From Janthinobacterium sp. Marseille (GTDB taxonomy: Bacteria > Pseudomonadota > Gammaproteobacteria > Burkholderiales > Burkholderiaceae_D), in the NCBI RefSeq assembly GCF_000013625.1, contig NC_009659.1, forward strand, positions 4,030,001-4,094,000: 64,000 nucleotides of DNA, read 5' to 3'. Below the pieces are notes generated by a model. The model did no database searches, was not told the DNA's origin, and saw only the letters and a program-made list of their open reading frames with translations. Positions 1-9,733 of the stretch are shown piece by piece (the first letter of the stretch is position 1; each line of letters starts with the position of its first letter). The position numbers and the translations under genes were made by a program.

Positions 1-848
1 CGGCCTGGTGGACGGCGCAACAGCAGGGAAACCTGACGGTACGCAACAGCTTGTTTCGACAAATCGTCATACACGATCAGCGCATCTTCACCGCGGTCGC
101 GGAAGTATTCGCCCATCGCGCAGCCGGAGTAGGCCGATACGAATTGCATCGCAGCGGATTCCGATGCGGTTGCAGCAACCACGATCGTGTATTCCATTGC
201 GCCGTGCTGCTCAAGTGCGCGCACGATGTTTTTGATCGACGATGCTTTTTGACCGATCGCAACATAGATACATGTTACGCCCTGGCCTTTTTGGTTGATG
301 ATGGCATCGATCGCAACAGCTGTTTTACCAGTTTGACGATCGCCAATGATCAATTCACGTTGGCCGCGGCCGATAGGCACCATCGCGTCAATAGCCTTGA
401 TACCGGTTTGCATCGGTTGATCAACGGATTGACGGGCGATAACGCCTGGAGCGATTTTTTCGATAGGGGTGGTCAACTTGGTGTTGATTGGACCCTTACC
501 ATCGATTGGCTGACCCAGTGCATTGACCACACGGCCACACAGTTCCGGACCAATCGGCACTTCCAGAATGCGACCGGTACATTTAACTGTATCGCCTTCG
601 GAAATGTGTTCGTATTCACCCAAGATAACGGCACCGACGGAGTCACGCTCCAGGTTCAGCGCGAGGCCGAACGTGTTGCCTGGGAACTCCAGCATCTCGC
701 CTTGCATAACGTCGGACAGACCGTGGATGCGGCAGATACCGTCGGACACGGAAATGACCGTGCCTTGATTGCGAATCTCAGCTGTGTCGCCGAGCCCTTG
801 AATCCGGCTCTTGATCAGTTCGCTGATTTCAGACGGGTTGAGTTGCAT
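1..848 (-). CDS. atpA: F1F0 ATP synthase alpha subunit, partial (C-terminus beyond window)
   Basis: Non-catalytic nucleotide-binding subunit of the F1 head. About 282 N-terminal residues are visible before the window edge. They run from [13 protein letters not shown] through the beta-barrel domain into the nucleotide-binding domain. The P-loop GDRQTGKTA and the following [11 protein letters not shown] stretch identify the family. A GGAG ribosome site lies just upstream of the ATG at 848. It is the most downstream visible gene of the minus-strand atpI-B-E-F-H-A operon. The gene is cut by the window, not broken. Confidence 0.97.
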   Translation of the reverse strand, partial: MQLNPSEISELIKSRIQGLGDTAEIRNQGTVISVSDGICRIHGLSDVMQGEMLEFPGNTFGLALNLERDSVGAVILGEYEHISEGDTVKCTGRILEVPIGPELCGRVVNALGQPIDGKGPINTKLTTPIEKIAPGVIARQSVDQPMQTGIKAIDAMVPIGRGQRELIIGDRQTGKTAVAIDAIINQKGQGVTCIYVAIGQKASSIKNIVRALEQHGAMEYTIVVAATASESAAMQFVSAYSGCAMGEYFRDRGEDALIVYDDLSKQAVAYRQVSLLLRRPPG

Positions 849-900
849 ATAAACTCCTAAAATTTTTCTCTGTAGCTTAGGCTAGGGGCCCGGGCGACGA

Positions 901-1434
901 TTACGCAGTCAACGCAACTTGCATCTGTTGCAGTTTCGCGCGCACCGAGGTGTCGAGCACTTCATCACCGACAACGACGCGCACACCACCAATCAGTGCA
1001 CCATCAACGGTGACTGTCGGGTTGAGCTTGCGGCCGAATTTCTTTTCCAGCGTTGCGACCAGTTCGGTCAACTGCGCTGACGACAGTTCAAACGCGCTGA
1101 CGATTTCTGCGTCAGCTGCGCCTTCTTGCGCATTTTTCAATGCGTGGAACTGAGTCGCGATTTCCGGCAACAGCGTCAAGCGGTCGTTTTGCACCAGCAT
1201 GTTGATGAAGTTTTTCGCTTCAGCGCCAACCGGCGATTTGAGCGCCGAAATGAATGTGCTGCTGATCAGGTCGTCCGACACTTTAGGGTTGTGCGCCAAT
1301 GCATATACATCGGGATTCGCAGCAACCTGTGCCATTTCGGAGACCAGATTAGCCCAGCTATTCAGATCGGCAGCTTTCGCCACACGGAACAGAGCTTCGG
1401 CGTAAGGACGGGCAATCGTTGCGAGTTCGGCCAT
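901..1434 (-). CDS. atpH: F1F0 ATP synthase delta subunit
   Basis: Subunit of the peripheral stalk (the OSCP equivalent) that links F1 to the b dimer. The 177-residue length is normal for the family. The start [16 protein letters not shown] is the typical helical N-terminus, and the C-terminal [26 protein letters not shown] matches the conserved delta signature. Its start lies 2 bp from the atpF stop, which indicates translational coupling. The 52-bp gap to atpA holds no separate gene. Confidence 0.97.
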   Translation of the reverse strand: MAELATIARPYAEALFRVAKAADLNSWANLVSEMAQVAANPDVYALAHNPKVSDDLISSTFISALKSPVGAEAKNFINMLVQNDRLTLLPEIATQFHALKNAQEGAADAEIVSAFELSSAQLTELVATLEKKFGRKLNPTVTVDGALIGGVRVVVGDEVLDTSVRAKLQQMQVALTA

Positions 1435-1436
1435 GA

Positions 1437-1907
1437 TTACAGCTCGGCTTTCAGTTGGTTCAACAGATCGGCGTGGACAGTAGCATTGACTTCGCGCTTC
1501 AGGATTTGCTCAGCGCCCTTAACTGCCAGGGTAGCGACCTGGTCACGCAATGCTTCGCGAACCTGGGTAACTTGCTGATCTGCATCTGCTTTAGCAGCGG
1601 CCAGGATACGTGCAGCTTCTTCAGCAGCAGTTTTCTTGGCTTCTTCAATAATGCTTTGGCCGCGCTTCTCAGCATCGCTGATACGCTTTTGACCTGCTTC
1701 TTGCGCGGAAGCGAGTTCTGCCTGGGCGCGCTTTTCAGCGACAGCCAGATCAGACTTGCCACGTTCGGCTGCTGCCAAACCATCCGCGATCTTCTTGGCG
1801 CGCTCATCGAGCGCATTCATCAGTGGCGGCCACACGAATTTCATCGTGAAGCCTGCCAGGATGAAGAAGACCACGAACTGCGCAATCAAAGTTGCATTTA
1901 AGTTCAT
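1437..1907 (-). CDS. atpF: F1F0 ATP synthase b subunit
   Basis: Peripheral-stalk subunit, 156 residues. One N-terminal membrane helix (about residues 5-27, [20 protein letters not shown]) is followed by a long charged Ala/Glu/Lys-rich helix that forms the dimeric coiled coil and binds delta near the C-terminus. Order and orientation fit the atp operon, between atpE and atpH. An AAGGAAT ribosome site precedes the ATG. Confidence 0.97.
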
Positions 1908-1975
1908 GGTAATTCCTTCTCTAAGTATCGTGTGCCGAAAATATCTTCAGCGTGAGAACCGGTACAGTGACCGAA

Positions 1976-2278
<303 letters not shown>

Positions 2279-2302
2279 TTAAATACTTAATACCTACATC
2301 CA

Positions 2303-3124
2303 TCAATGCGATTCATGTGCCTGGCCGATATACACCAGAGTCAGCATCATGAAAATGAACGCTTGCAAGAAGACGATCAGGATATGGAAAATTGCCCACA
2401 ATGTACCTGCTACCACATGGCCGAAGAAACCGAACGCGGTAGCGGTCGAACCCAGCAATGCGATCAACAGGAACAACAATTCGCCGGCATACATGTTGCC
2501 GAACAACCGCATCGCCAGGGAGACGGTTTTCGCTGCGAATTCGATCATGTTCAACAACAGGTTGAACGGCGCAAGCCAGATACCAAAGGGTGCAGCGAAC
2601 AGTTCGTGAACGAAGCCGCCGGCGCCTTTGATTTTGATGTTGTAGAAGATCATCAGCGCGAATACGCCGAGTGCGATACCCATGGTGCCGTTCAGGTCGG
2701 CAGTAGGAACAACGCGGTGATGGGTAATCAGGCTATCGAGGCCGACAGCGTGGAAAAATGCGGAGAACATGTCGACTGGCAGGAAATCCAGCGAGTTCAT
2801 CAGGGCAACCCAGACGAATACGGTCAGTGCCAGTGGAGCGATGAAGGTACGGTCGCCATGAACAATCGATTTGGCCTGGTTATCGACCATCTCGACGATC
2901 ATTTCAACTGCAGCCTGGAAACGACCCGGCACGCCGGAAGTCGCTTTACGTGCAGCGAGGTACATGAACAAACAACCAACAACACCTGCAAATATGGACC
3001 AGAAAATCGTATCCATATTGATGATCGAAAAATCAACGATCTTGTCTTGGTGCTTGGTGGAAAAATGCCCCAGATGGTGGACGATATACTCGGAAGCCGT
3101 CGGTGCTGCGTGATCAGTCGCCAT
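2303..3124 (-). CDS. atpB: F1F0 ATP synthase a subunit
   Basis: Membrane stator subunit that forms the proton half-channels against the c-ring, 273 residues with several hydrophobic helices. The essential arginine is in [16 protein letters not shown] in the fourth quarter of the protein, and the C-terminal helix contains [16 protein letters not shown]. The start [20 protein letters not shown] is the usual betaproteobacterial N-terminus. The atpI stop lies 1 bp upstream of its start, so the two genes are probably coupled. Confidence 0.97.
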   Translation of the reverse strand: MATDHAAPTASEYIVHHLGHFSTKHQDKIVDFSIINMDTIFWSIFAGVVGCLFMYLAARKATSGVPGRFQAAVEMIVEMVDNQAKSIVHGDRTFIAPLALTVFVWVALMNSLDFLPVDMFSAFFHAVGLDSLITHHRVVPTADLNGTMGIALGVFALMIFYNIKIKGAGGFVHELFAAPFGIWLAPFNLLLNMIEFAAKTVSLAMRLFGNMYAGELLFLLIALLGSTATAFGFFGHVVAGTLWAIFHILIVFLQAFIFMMLTLVYIGQAHESH

Positions 3125-3125
3125 T

Positions 3126-3464
3126 TTAGTGCCTAAATAATAAGATTATGTAACTCTTCAGTGCCACGACGAACGCGGCGACCAGCGCCAGCAAATTCAA
3201 ATCGCGGTACAACCAGACAACCGCACCCAACAAAGCGATCGTCAATGCAATCTTGATAAATTCACCGATGAAAAAAGTCATCGGATTAACGGATTCGGAT
3301 TTTTGCGCAGCGGAAAATAGACGTAGCGCAAACAAGCCATTCGGCACCACGCAACACAACCCTCCCAGCAAGGCCGAATACAGCGCCGGCATTCCGGCAA
3401 TCAAGCCGGCAATAATGCTGGCAATTACCGTTGTCGCGAGTTGCAGGAGGACGACGGGCAGCAT
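3126..3464 (-). CDS. atpI: ATP synthase protein I (AtpI), assembly-associated
   Basis: Small membrane protein of 112 residues with four predicted hydrophobic segments. It is usually the first gene of atp operons and is associated with c-ring assembly or stability. Position as first gene, immediately before atpB, and the hydrophobic pattern are the main evidence. The N-terminal start [16 protein letters not shown] is the longest plausible one. I see no strong ribosome site, so the start is less certain than the call. Confidence 0.85.
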   Translation of the reverse strand: MLPVVLLQLATTVIASIIAGLIAGMPALYSALLGGLCCVVPNGLFALRLFSAAQKSESVNPMTFFIGEFIKIALTIALLGAVVWLYRDLNLLALVAAFVVALKSYIILLFRH

Positions 3465-3813
3465 ACTGGTCCAAATGGTGCAGTCCTTTGGCGACCCTCA
3501 CGATCGGGCTACTCGGACTGGAGTGAATACAAACTAAGTCGTGCGTTCCATGAAGCCACGGGATTATAAGGGCTTTCCTTCGCCACCGTCAAACGTTTGC
3601 TATGTGAAAAATACGTAGGCGCGTTGCAAATTGCGCCTTGCGGAAGGATTTGTTTGCGTTCCGGCTATGAGCTTGCGCAAATATGATGTTTAACGAACAT
3701 TTAACATCTTGTTGCGCCCTGGCAACGTTGCTGGTGTCCGCCTGACGGCCGGTTCCGGGTACGCCTACCCGCATTCCGGCCGGTCAGTTTTTGCTTAATA
3801 TTGCTTGTGAAAA
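3465..3813 (-). promoter_or_regulatory. Promoter region of the atp operon and 3' end of the parB transcript
   Basis: These 349 bp contain no convincing gene. The part next to atpI must hold the atp operon promoter. An imperfect GC-rich hairpin at 3742-3787 (arms CTGACGGCCGG and CCGGCCGGTCAG, one bulged base) follows parB. Its T-run is on the plus strand, so it is not a textbook terminator for the leftward parB transcript. The exact promoter elements could not be assigned by eye. Confidence 0.5.
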
Positions 3814-4713
3814 TCAGGCGTTGACGCGCAATTTGGCAATAATCCCGTCCAAAGCGTCGAGATCGGCAAAGTCGACCACCAGTTGGCCTTTGTTTTTTGC
3901 GCCCAGCTTGATTTCGACCTGGCTGGCGAGCAAATCTGACAACTCTTCTTCAAGGCGGGTGATATCGCGCGATTTTTCCTTGCCGTTGGCGCGCGGTTTA
4001 TTCCCGCCGCTTTGTTCGAGCGTCGAGCACACCACCAGTTTTTCCGCTTCGCGTACCGACATGCGCTTGGCAACCACCTGGTTCGCCAGCGTAATCTGGG
4101 TCGCCGCATCGACCGCCAGCAAGGCGCGGGCGTGGCCCATATCGATATCGCCGGCCATCAGCATGGTTTGCACCGGCTTGGCCAGGTTCAGCAAACGCAA
4201 CAGGTTGGACACCGCGCTACGCGAGCGGCCGACCGAGTTGGCGGCCTGCTCATGCGTGAAATTGAAATCGGCGATCAGGCGGTGTATGCCTTGTGCTTCT
4301 TCCAGCGGATTCAAATCTTCGCGCTGGATATTTTCAATCAGCGCCATCGCCGCCGTGGCTTCGTCGTCGACTTCCTTGACCAGGACCGGTACCTCGGTCA
4401 GGCCGGCCAGCTGCGCGGCACGGAAGCGGCGTTCGCCTGCAATGATTTCATAACGTTGACGAGCGTTACCGGATGCAATCGGACGTACCAGGATCGCCTG
4501 CAGCAAACCCTGCGCCTTGATCGATGCCGCCAGTTCATTCAGCGCACCTTCATCCATGCGGGTCCGTGGCTGGTATTTACCCGCCTGCATATCGGTAACT
4601 TGCAAGACCGATGGCGCACCCGGTATCGCTGCAATCGCTTCATTGAAATCAGAAGCACCGCCCAGCAATGCTTCCAGACCGCGACCCAAACCCTTTTGTT
4701 TTTTCGTGACCAT
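3814..4713 (-). CDS. parB: Chromosome partitioning protein ParB (CTPase, parS-binding)
   Basis: CTP-dependent clamp that loads at parS sites and organises the origin region. 299 residues from MVTKKQKGLGRGLEALLGG, the canonical start, preceded by AGGA. The motif GERRFRAAQLAGL and the segment NIQREDLNPLEEAQGIHRL are diagnostic, followed by a helix-turn-helix around VGRSRSAVSNLLRLLNL and a C-terminal dimerisation domain. An in-frame upstream ATG would add 14 residues but lacks a ribosome site. Its binding sites are present at 8869 and 10586. It forms an operon with parA. Confidence 0.97.
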   Translation of the reverse strand: MVTKKQKGLGRGLEALLGGASDFNEAIAAIPGAPSVLQVTDMQAGKYQPRTRMDEGALNELAASIKAQGLLQAILVRPIASGNARQRYEIIAGERRFRAAQLAGLTEVPVLVKEVDDEATAAMALIENIQREDLNPLEEAQGIHRLIADFNFTHEQAANSVGRSRSAVSNLLRLLNLAKPVQTMLMAGDIDMGHARALLAVDAATQITLANQVVAKRMSVREAEKLVVCSTLEQSGGNKPRANGKEKSRDITRLEEELSDLLASQVEIKLGAKNKGQLVVDFADLDALDGIIAKLRVNA

Positions 4714-4779
4714 AATTCCTGACTCACATCCTTTGATCGTTGCGGGCCGGCGCAAAGAGCGCCCTCGCCCGCATCATGT

Positions 4780-5550
4780 TTAAATCGTTTTGATCCGTTC
4801 AACCATTTCCGCGCCAAAGGCCAGGTAGGCTTGCGCGCCCTTGGCCGACGGATCGAAGTTAATGCCCGGCATGCCATACGACGGCGCTTCAGCCAGACGC
4901 ACATTGCGTGGAATGATGGTTTTAAAAACCTTGTCGCCGAAATGCTGCTCCAGTTGCGATGACACCTGCTGCGACAAAGTCATGCGCGGATCGAACATCA
5001 CACGCAGCAAGCCAATAATTTTCAGGTCGGTATTCAGCTTCGCGTGCACTTTCTTGATAGTGTTGACGAGGTCCGACAAACCTTCCAGTGCGTAGTACTC
5101 GCACTGCATCGGAATAATGACGCCATGCGCCGCGCACAAACCGTTCAGTGTCAGCATCGACAAAGCCGGCGGGCAATCAATCAGCATGAAATCGTATTCC
5201 GCATCGACCACGGCCAGCGCATCCTTCAGGCGCTTTTCGCGATTGTCGAGTTCGACCATTTCCACTTCGGCACCTGCGAGTTCGCGATTGGCAGGCAACA
5301 CATCAAACTTGCCGGTCTCGGAAGTCACCCGTGCCGTTGCTACATCCGCCATACCCAGCAAGACTTCGTAGATAGATGATTGCAACTCCGCCTTGTTGAT
5401 CCCTGCACCCATCGTGGCATTACCTTGCGGATCAAGATCCACCAGCAATACGCGCTGATTCAGTTGCGCCAGACCTGCTGCCAGATTCACTGCTGTGGTG
5501 GTCTTACCGACCCCGCCCTTTTGATTCGCAACGCAAAATATTTTTGCCAT
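4780..5550 (-). CDS. parA: Chromosome partitioning ATPase ParA (Soj family)
   Basis: Walker-type ATPase that binds DNA non-specifically and moves ParB-parS complexes, 256 residues. The deviant Walker A box is KGGVGKTTT at residues 11-19. Walker B appears in FMLIDCPPALSMLT and a further conserved segment is VLLVDLDPQGNATMG. It sits directly upstream of parB with a 66-bp gap and downstream of rsmG-mnmG, the classical origin-proximal order. Confidence 0.97.
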   Translation of the reverse strand: MAKIFCVANQKGGVGKTTTAVNLAAGLAQLNQRVLLVDLDPQGNATMGAGINKAELQSSIYEVLLGMADVATARVTSETGKFDVLPANRELAGAEVEMVELDNREKRLKDALAVVDAEYDFMLIDCPPALSMLTLNGLCAAHGVIIPMQCEYYALEGLSDLVNTIKKVHAKLNTDLKIIGLLRVMFDPRMTLSQQVSSQLEQHFGDKVFKTIIPRNVRLAEAPSYGMPGINFDPSAKGAQAYLAFGAEMVERIKTI

Positions 5551-5615
5551 ATTCTCGTTCTAGTTAGTGGTCAAACATTCCTGGATCAATCAAAGTACAT
5601 CTACTGCATCCTGCT

Positions 5616-6164
5616 TCACTTGCCTGCATTATCCTGCCGTGTCTTGACCAGCTTGGCCGTATCAAATCCCTGTGCTGTTACGCGATTGACCAATTCTTCA
5701 TAGCTCGCCTCAGGGACGCTAGGTGTACGTGACAGTATCCATAAATAATCGCGTGTCGGGCCGGCCACTGCCGCCAGTGTATAAGCCGGGTCCAGGTCGA
5801 TGATCCAGTAGTCGGCCCAGACATAAGGTATCCAGCTCAACCAGTCGGGTACAAAACGTACTTTCAGTTTGGCATTGGTGCCGGTGTCGTCGACGCGTGC
5901 ACGTCCGACAGCTTCATCTATCTTGCCGCCTGCCTGCAGGCAGCGATTGGTCACATCAATATCGCCATCGGAGCGCTTGTCATATTGTGCCGTCACATTC
6001 GCAATGCAGTCATCCTGGAAGCGATTCGGAAAACGTGCGATCTCATACCACTTGCCGGTATAACGCGCCAGGTCAACACTGACGACGGTACTCACCTGTT
6101 GCGCCCATGACGGCGCACCCAGGCAAGCGGCAAATAATGCGGTAGCGACCAGCAGCTTATTCAT
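5616..6164 (-). CDS. Lipocalin family protein (Blc-like), exported
   Basis: Predicted exported lipid- or hydrophobe-binding barrel of 182 residues. A signal peptide covers about residues 1-21 ([21 protein letters not shown]). It has no cysteine right at the cleavage site, so it is probably a soluble periplasmic protein and not an outer-membrane lipoprotein like E. coli Blc. Lipocalin signatures are YTGKWYEIARFPNRFQ near the N-terminus, the central WIPYVWADYWIIDLD, and DYLWILSRTP. The start overlaps the rsmG stop by 4 bp, so it is translationally coupled to mnmG-rsmG, an unusual partner. Confidence 0.88.
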   Translation of the reverse strand: MNKLLVATALFAACLGAPSWAQQVSTVVSVDLARYTGKWYEIARFPNRFQDDCIANVTAQYDKRSDGDIDVTNRCLQAGGKIDEAVGRARVDDTGTNAKLKVRFVPDWLSWIPYVWADYWIIDLDPAYTLAAVAGPTRDYLWILSRTPSVPEASYEELVNRVTAQGFDTAKLVKTRQDNAGK

Positions 6165-6823
6165 AGCACTGTCCTTTCAATGAAGACCAGATGACGTTCC
6201 GCCTGCAACGTTGGTACCTGCAATGCACGCACTTCCCTGACTTGCCAGCCAGCCGGCAAGCCTGCTACTTCCGTATCCGGTGCCACGCCTTTGAGTGCGA
6301 TGTACTGTCCACCATCTGCCAGCAAATGTTCAGACCAATTGACGAAGTCCGACAAGTCAGCAAATGCACGCGATGTAATCACATCAAATTTTTGCGGTGC
6401 CTGCCATTGTTCGACACGCGCTGTATAGACACTGACATTACTCAGGTTCAGCTCGGCTTTGACCTGCGTGAGGAAAGCGGTTTTTTTGTGCACGGTATCT
6501 ATCATCGAGATACGCATTTCAGGGTGCGCTTCCGCCGCCCAGATTGCCAGCACGATGCCGGGCAAGCCACCACCGGCACCCACATCCAGAACATTCTTCG
6601 CATTGCTGAAGGCAGATACGGCGGCCAGTGAATCCAGCAAGTGCTGGGTCACCATCTGCACCGGATCGCGTACCGCGGTCAGGTTGTAAACCGAATTCCA
6701 TTTCGCCATCAAGGCCAGGTAATCGATCAGCTTGGTTATTTGCGCTTCGCTCAGGTTCAGCGATAAATCGCGTGCGCCCTGAACGAGTAATACGGTTAAT
6801 GCGGGACGATCAAATGCCTTCAT
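6161..6823 (-). CDS. rsmG: 16S rRNA (guanine527-N7)-methyltransferase RsmG (GidB)
   Basis: SAM-dependent methyltransferase acting on G527 of 16S rRNA, 220 residues. SAM-binding motif I is [17 protein letters not shown]. The region [17 protein letters not shown] is conserved in RsmG. Its start overlaps the mnmG stop (ATGA) and its stop overlaps the lipocalin start, so the three genes form a tightly coupled operon. The order mnmG-rsmG-(lipocalin)-parA-parB is close to the ancestral origin cluster. Confidence 0.96.
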   Translation of the reverse strand: MKAFDRPALTVLLVQGARDLSLNLSEAQITKLIDYLALMAKWNSVYNLTAVRDPVQMVTQHLLDSLAAVSAFSNAKNVLDVGAGGGLPGIVLAIWAAEAHPEMRISMIDTVHKKTAFLTQVKAELNLSNVSVYTARVEQWQAPQKFDVITSRAFADLSDFVNWSEHLLADGGQYIALKGVAPDTEVAGLPAGWQVREVRALQVPTLQAERHLVFIERTVL

Positions 6824-8757
6824 GCAGCAGCTTCAGAAGTAGGTGGCAAAGCAGCGAATTCCTTGAAACCGCCTTTTTTCAGATGTACCAGCAAGAGCGA
6901 AATAGCAGCGGGCGTCACACCCGATATGCGGGACGCCTGGCCCAGCGTTTCCGGTTTGTGCTTGCACAGCTTTTGTCGCACTTCAAAGGACAGGCCTTTG
7001 ACTTCCATGTAATCGAATTCCTGCGGCAGCTTCAGATTCTCGTAGTAATCATGGCGCTCGACTTCCTTGGCCTGGCGATCAATGTAACCGGCGTACTTCA
7101 ACTGGATCTCAACTTGCTCGCGTACCGCGTCTTCGGCCACGCCCGGACCGGCCAGGTCCTGCCCGTCGACGCCCTTCAGGCTCATCAGGGTTTCATAGCT
7201 GACATTCGGACGGCGCAATAGGTCAGCGAGCGCATACTCACGCTCTATCCCTTTACCCAACACGCGCTCAGCTTCTGCTTCTGCCAAAATACGCGGGCTG
7301 ACCCAGGTCGAACGCAGGCGTTCCAGCTCGCGTGCGACGGCTTCGCGCTTGGTTTCAAACACCGCCCATTGTGCATCGCCGACGCAACCGAGCTGGCGGC
7401 CGATTTCAGTCAGGCGCATATCGGCATTGTCTTCGCGCAAGCTGAGGCGATACTCGGCACGGCTGGTGAACATGCGGTAAGGCTCAAGTACGCCTTTGGT
7501 AATCAGATCATCAACCATGACGCCGAGATAGGCTTCGTCACGGCGCGGAGTCCAGGCATCGCGTTCCTGCGTTTGCAAGGCGGCATTGATACCGGCCAAC
7601 ATACCTTGTGCGGCCGCTTCTTCGTAACCGGTGGTGCCATTGATCTGGCCGGCGAAGAACAAGCCCTGGATCACCTTGGTTTCCAGAGTGGACTTCAAAC
7701 CGCGCGGATCAAAGTAGTCATATTCGATCGCATAACCCGGGCGCAAGATATGTGCGTGCTCGAGGCCGCGCATCGATTGCACCAGTGCCAGCTGGATATC
7801 GAAGGGCAAGCTGGTCGAGATACCGTTTGGATAGAATTCATTGGTTGTCAGGCCTTCCGGTTCGAGGAAGATCTGGTGCGAATCCTTGCCGGCAAAGCGA
7901 TGGATCTTGTCTTCGATGGATGGGCAATAGCGAGGCCCCACTCCTTCGATTACGCCCGTGTACATTGGGCTACGATCCAGTCCGCTACGGATCAGGTCAT
8001 GGGTTTTTTCATTGGTATGCGTAATCCAGCAAGGCATTTGCTTCGGATGCATGGCAACCGAGCCCATCACTGAAAACACCGGGATAGGGTCCAGATCACC
8101 CGGTTGTTCCTGCATCACGGAGAAGTCGATCGAGCGACCATCTATCCGTGGCGGCGTACCGGTTTTCAGGCGACCTTGCGGCAGCTTCAATTCTTTCAGG
8201 CGGGCCGACAGCGAAATTGCCGGCGGATCACCGGCGCGTCCGGCCGAGTAGTTATTCAGGCCAACGTGGATCTTGCCATCGAGGAAGGTGCCGGCAGTCA
8301 ACACCACTGCGCGTGCATAGAATTTAATGCCGACTTGCGTTACCGCACCGATGACACGATCCCCTTCCACCAGCAAATCATCGACCGCTTGCTGGAACAG
8401 CCACAAATTAGGTTGGTTTTCCAGGCGGGAACGGATCGCCTGTTTGTACAGGATGCGGTCAGCCTGGGCGCGGGTAGCGCGGACCGCCGGGCCCTTCGAT
8501 GAATTCAGGATGCGGAACTGGATACCCGCTTCATCGGTAGCAATCGCCATTGCACCGCCCATCGCATCGACTTCCTTGACCAGATGGCCTTTGCCAATAC
8601 CACCGATGGATGGATTGCAGGACATTTGGCCCAGCGTTTCAATATTGTGCGAGAGCAAAAGGGTTGATTGCCCCATGCGCGCGGAAGCCAGCGCGGCCTC
8701 CGTTCCGGCATGGCCGCCGCCAACTACGATGACATCAAATTTGGTAGGAAAGATCAT
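6820..8757 (-). CDS. mnmG: tRNA uridine-5-carboxymethylaminomethyl modification enzyme MnmG (GidA)
   Basis: FAD-dependent subunit that works with MnmE to modify wobble U34 in tRNA, 645 residues, full length. The FAD motif is [19 protein letters not shown] near the N-terminus. Conserved blocks include [31 protein letters not shown] and [17 protein letters not shown], with the C-terminal helical MnmE-binding region. It is the first gene of the coupled mnmG-rsmG-lipocalin unit. A parS site lies 112 bp upstream. Confidence 0.98.
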   Translation of the reverse strand: MIFPTKFDVIVVGGGHAGTEAALASARMGQSTLLLSHNIETLGQMSCNPSIGGIGKGHLVKEVDAMGGAMAIATDEAGIQFRILNSSKGPAVRATRAQADRILYKQAIRSRLENQPNLWLFQQAVDDLLVEGDRVIGAVTQVGIKFYARAVVLTAGTFLDGKIHVGLNNYSAGRAGDPPAISLSARLKELKLPQGRLKTGTPPRIDGRSIDFSVMQEQPGDLDPIPVFSVMGSVAMHPKQMPCWITHTNEKTHDLIRSGLDRSPMYTGVIEGVGPRYCPSIEDKIHRFAGKDSHQIFLEPEGLTTNEFYPNGISTSLPFDIQLALVQSMRGLEHAHILRPGYAIEYDYFDPRGLKSTLETKVIQGLFFAGQINGTTGYEEAAAQGMLAGINAALQTQERDAWTPRRDEAYLGVMVDDLITKGVLEPYRMFTSRAEYRLSLREDNADMRLTEIGRQLGCVGDAQWAVFETKREAVARELERLRSTWVSPRILAEAEAERVLGKGIEREYALADLLRRPNVSYETLMSLKGVDGQDLAGPGVAEDAVREQVEIQLKYAGYIDRQAKEVERHDYYENLKLPQEFDYMEVKGLSFEVRQKLCKHKPETLGQASRISGVTPAAISLLLVHLKKGGFKEFAALPPTSEAAA

Positions 8758-8868
8758 GGTGCGCCTCGATGAGACCTTAAGTAAGACCTTAAGCAGAGGC
8801 GAGATTATAAAGTCTTTTTGCTTTAAATTCCCCGCCAGCCGAATTTAGCCGTAAATTAAGCCACGTTT

Positions 8869-8884
8869 TGTTTCACGTGAAACA
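8869..8884. promoter_or_regulatory. parS centromere-like site 1
   Basis: TGTTTCACGTGAAACA, an exact match to the consensus 16-bp palindromic parS bound by ParB. The palindrome extends by TTT/AAA on the outer sides. It lies between mnmG and the TauE/SafE permease, in non-coding DNA, about 4 kb from parB. Confidence 0.95.
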
Positions 8885-8909
8885 AAAGCTTGCCATCCAT
8901 TAAGCGTGG

Positions 8910-9671
8910 TCAAGCAAGAAAGGCATCGTAAATACTCTTCAAAATCAGCGCCGTTACCACGACCAGGAAGATCTTGCGGACAAAGCCACTGCCATGCCGT
9001 ATCGCAAGGCGAATTCCCAACAGGGAACCCAGCACATTACATACTGCCATCACGGCTGCCAGCTTCCATAATAGTTCAGCGCTGTAGCCAAACCAGAGGA
9101 TGGCGGCAATATTACAGGCGACATTGACTATCTTGGCAACGGCCGACGCCCCGAGGAAATCAAAACCAAAGAAGCGTACAAACAGGAAAACCAGGAAGCT
9201 ACCAGTACCCGGGCCAAAGAAACCATCATAAAAACCAATCCCCGCCCCGACCAGAATCGCAATCCACTTCTCTTTCGCCCCTATATGCATGGGGGCATGG
9301 ATGCTGCCGAAATCCTTCTTTTTATAGGTATAGATGGCTACCGCAACCAGGATGAAGGGCAGCAGTTTGCGCATGAATTCCGATGGAATCTGCGTCACGG
9401 TGAAAGCGCCAAGGAAAGCAAAGGCAAATGCCGCCATCGCAGCCGGTGCCGCGGTACTCCACTGCAGCTTCACTTTACGGGCAAATCCAACTGCGGCCGC
9501 ACTGGTACCACAAACACTGGCCAGCTTATTGGTACCTAGCAAAGTACCCATGGATGCATTGGGAAAGGCGGAAAACAGGGCGGGAATCTGGATCAAGCCA
9601 CCACCACCGACTACTGCATCTATCATCCCGGCTACAAATGCGGCCGCAGCCAGAAATACATAATCAGTCAT
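8910..9671 (-). CDS. TSUP (TauE/SafE) family membrane permease
   Basis: Predicted inner-membrane anion transporter of the TauE/SafE/YfcA class, 253 residues, about eight hydrophobic segments. The N-terminal VAGMIDAVVGGGGLIQIPAL and the second-half repeat GAGIGFYDGFFGPGTGSFL are the duplicated glycine-rich motifs of the family. Members export or import sulfite, sulfonates or organosulfur compounds; the substrate cannot be told here. It is followed by a hairpin that separates it from the GMC gene, so it is probably transcribed alone. Confidence 0.9.
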   Translation of the reverse strand: MTDYVFLAAAAFVAGMIDAVVGGGGLIQIPALFSAFPNASMGTLLGTNKLASVCGTSAAAVGFARKVKLQWSTAAPAAMAAFAFAFLGAFTVTQIPSEFMRKLLPFILVAVAIYTYKKKDFGSIHAPMHIGAKEKWIAILVGAGIGFYDGFFGPGTGSFLVFLFVRFFGFDFLGASAVAKIVNVACNIAAILWFGYSAELLWKLAAVMAVCNVLGSLLGIRLAIRHGSGFVRKIFLVVVTALILKSIYDAFLA

Positions 9672-9690
9672 GCTTGATCCAAATGTTCAT

Positions 9691-9722
9691 AAAACCACCA
9701 GCCCAATGGCCAGGACTGGTGG
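9691..9722 (-). terminator. Rho-independent terminator after the GMC oxidoreductase gene
   Basis: Stem CCACCAG/CTGGTGG with a 14-nt loop, followed on the minus strand by TTTT. It sits 12 bp past the GMC stop and upstream of the TSUP gene. Confidence 0.7.
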
Positions 9723-9733
9723 GGTGTAGCTGC

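Noticed and set aside
51..860. 269-codon open frame on the plus strand at the left edge
   Set aside because: It is antisense to the atpA 5' end, whose conserved P-loop and flanking sequence are unmistakable.
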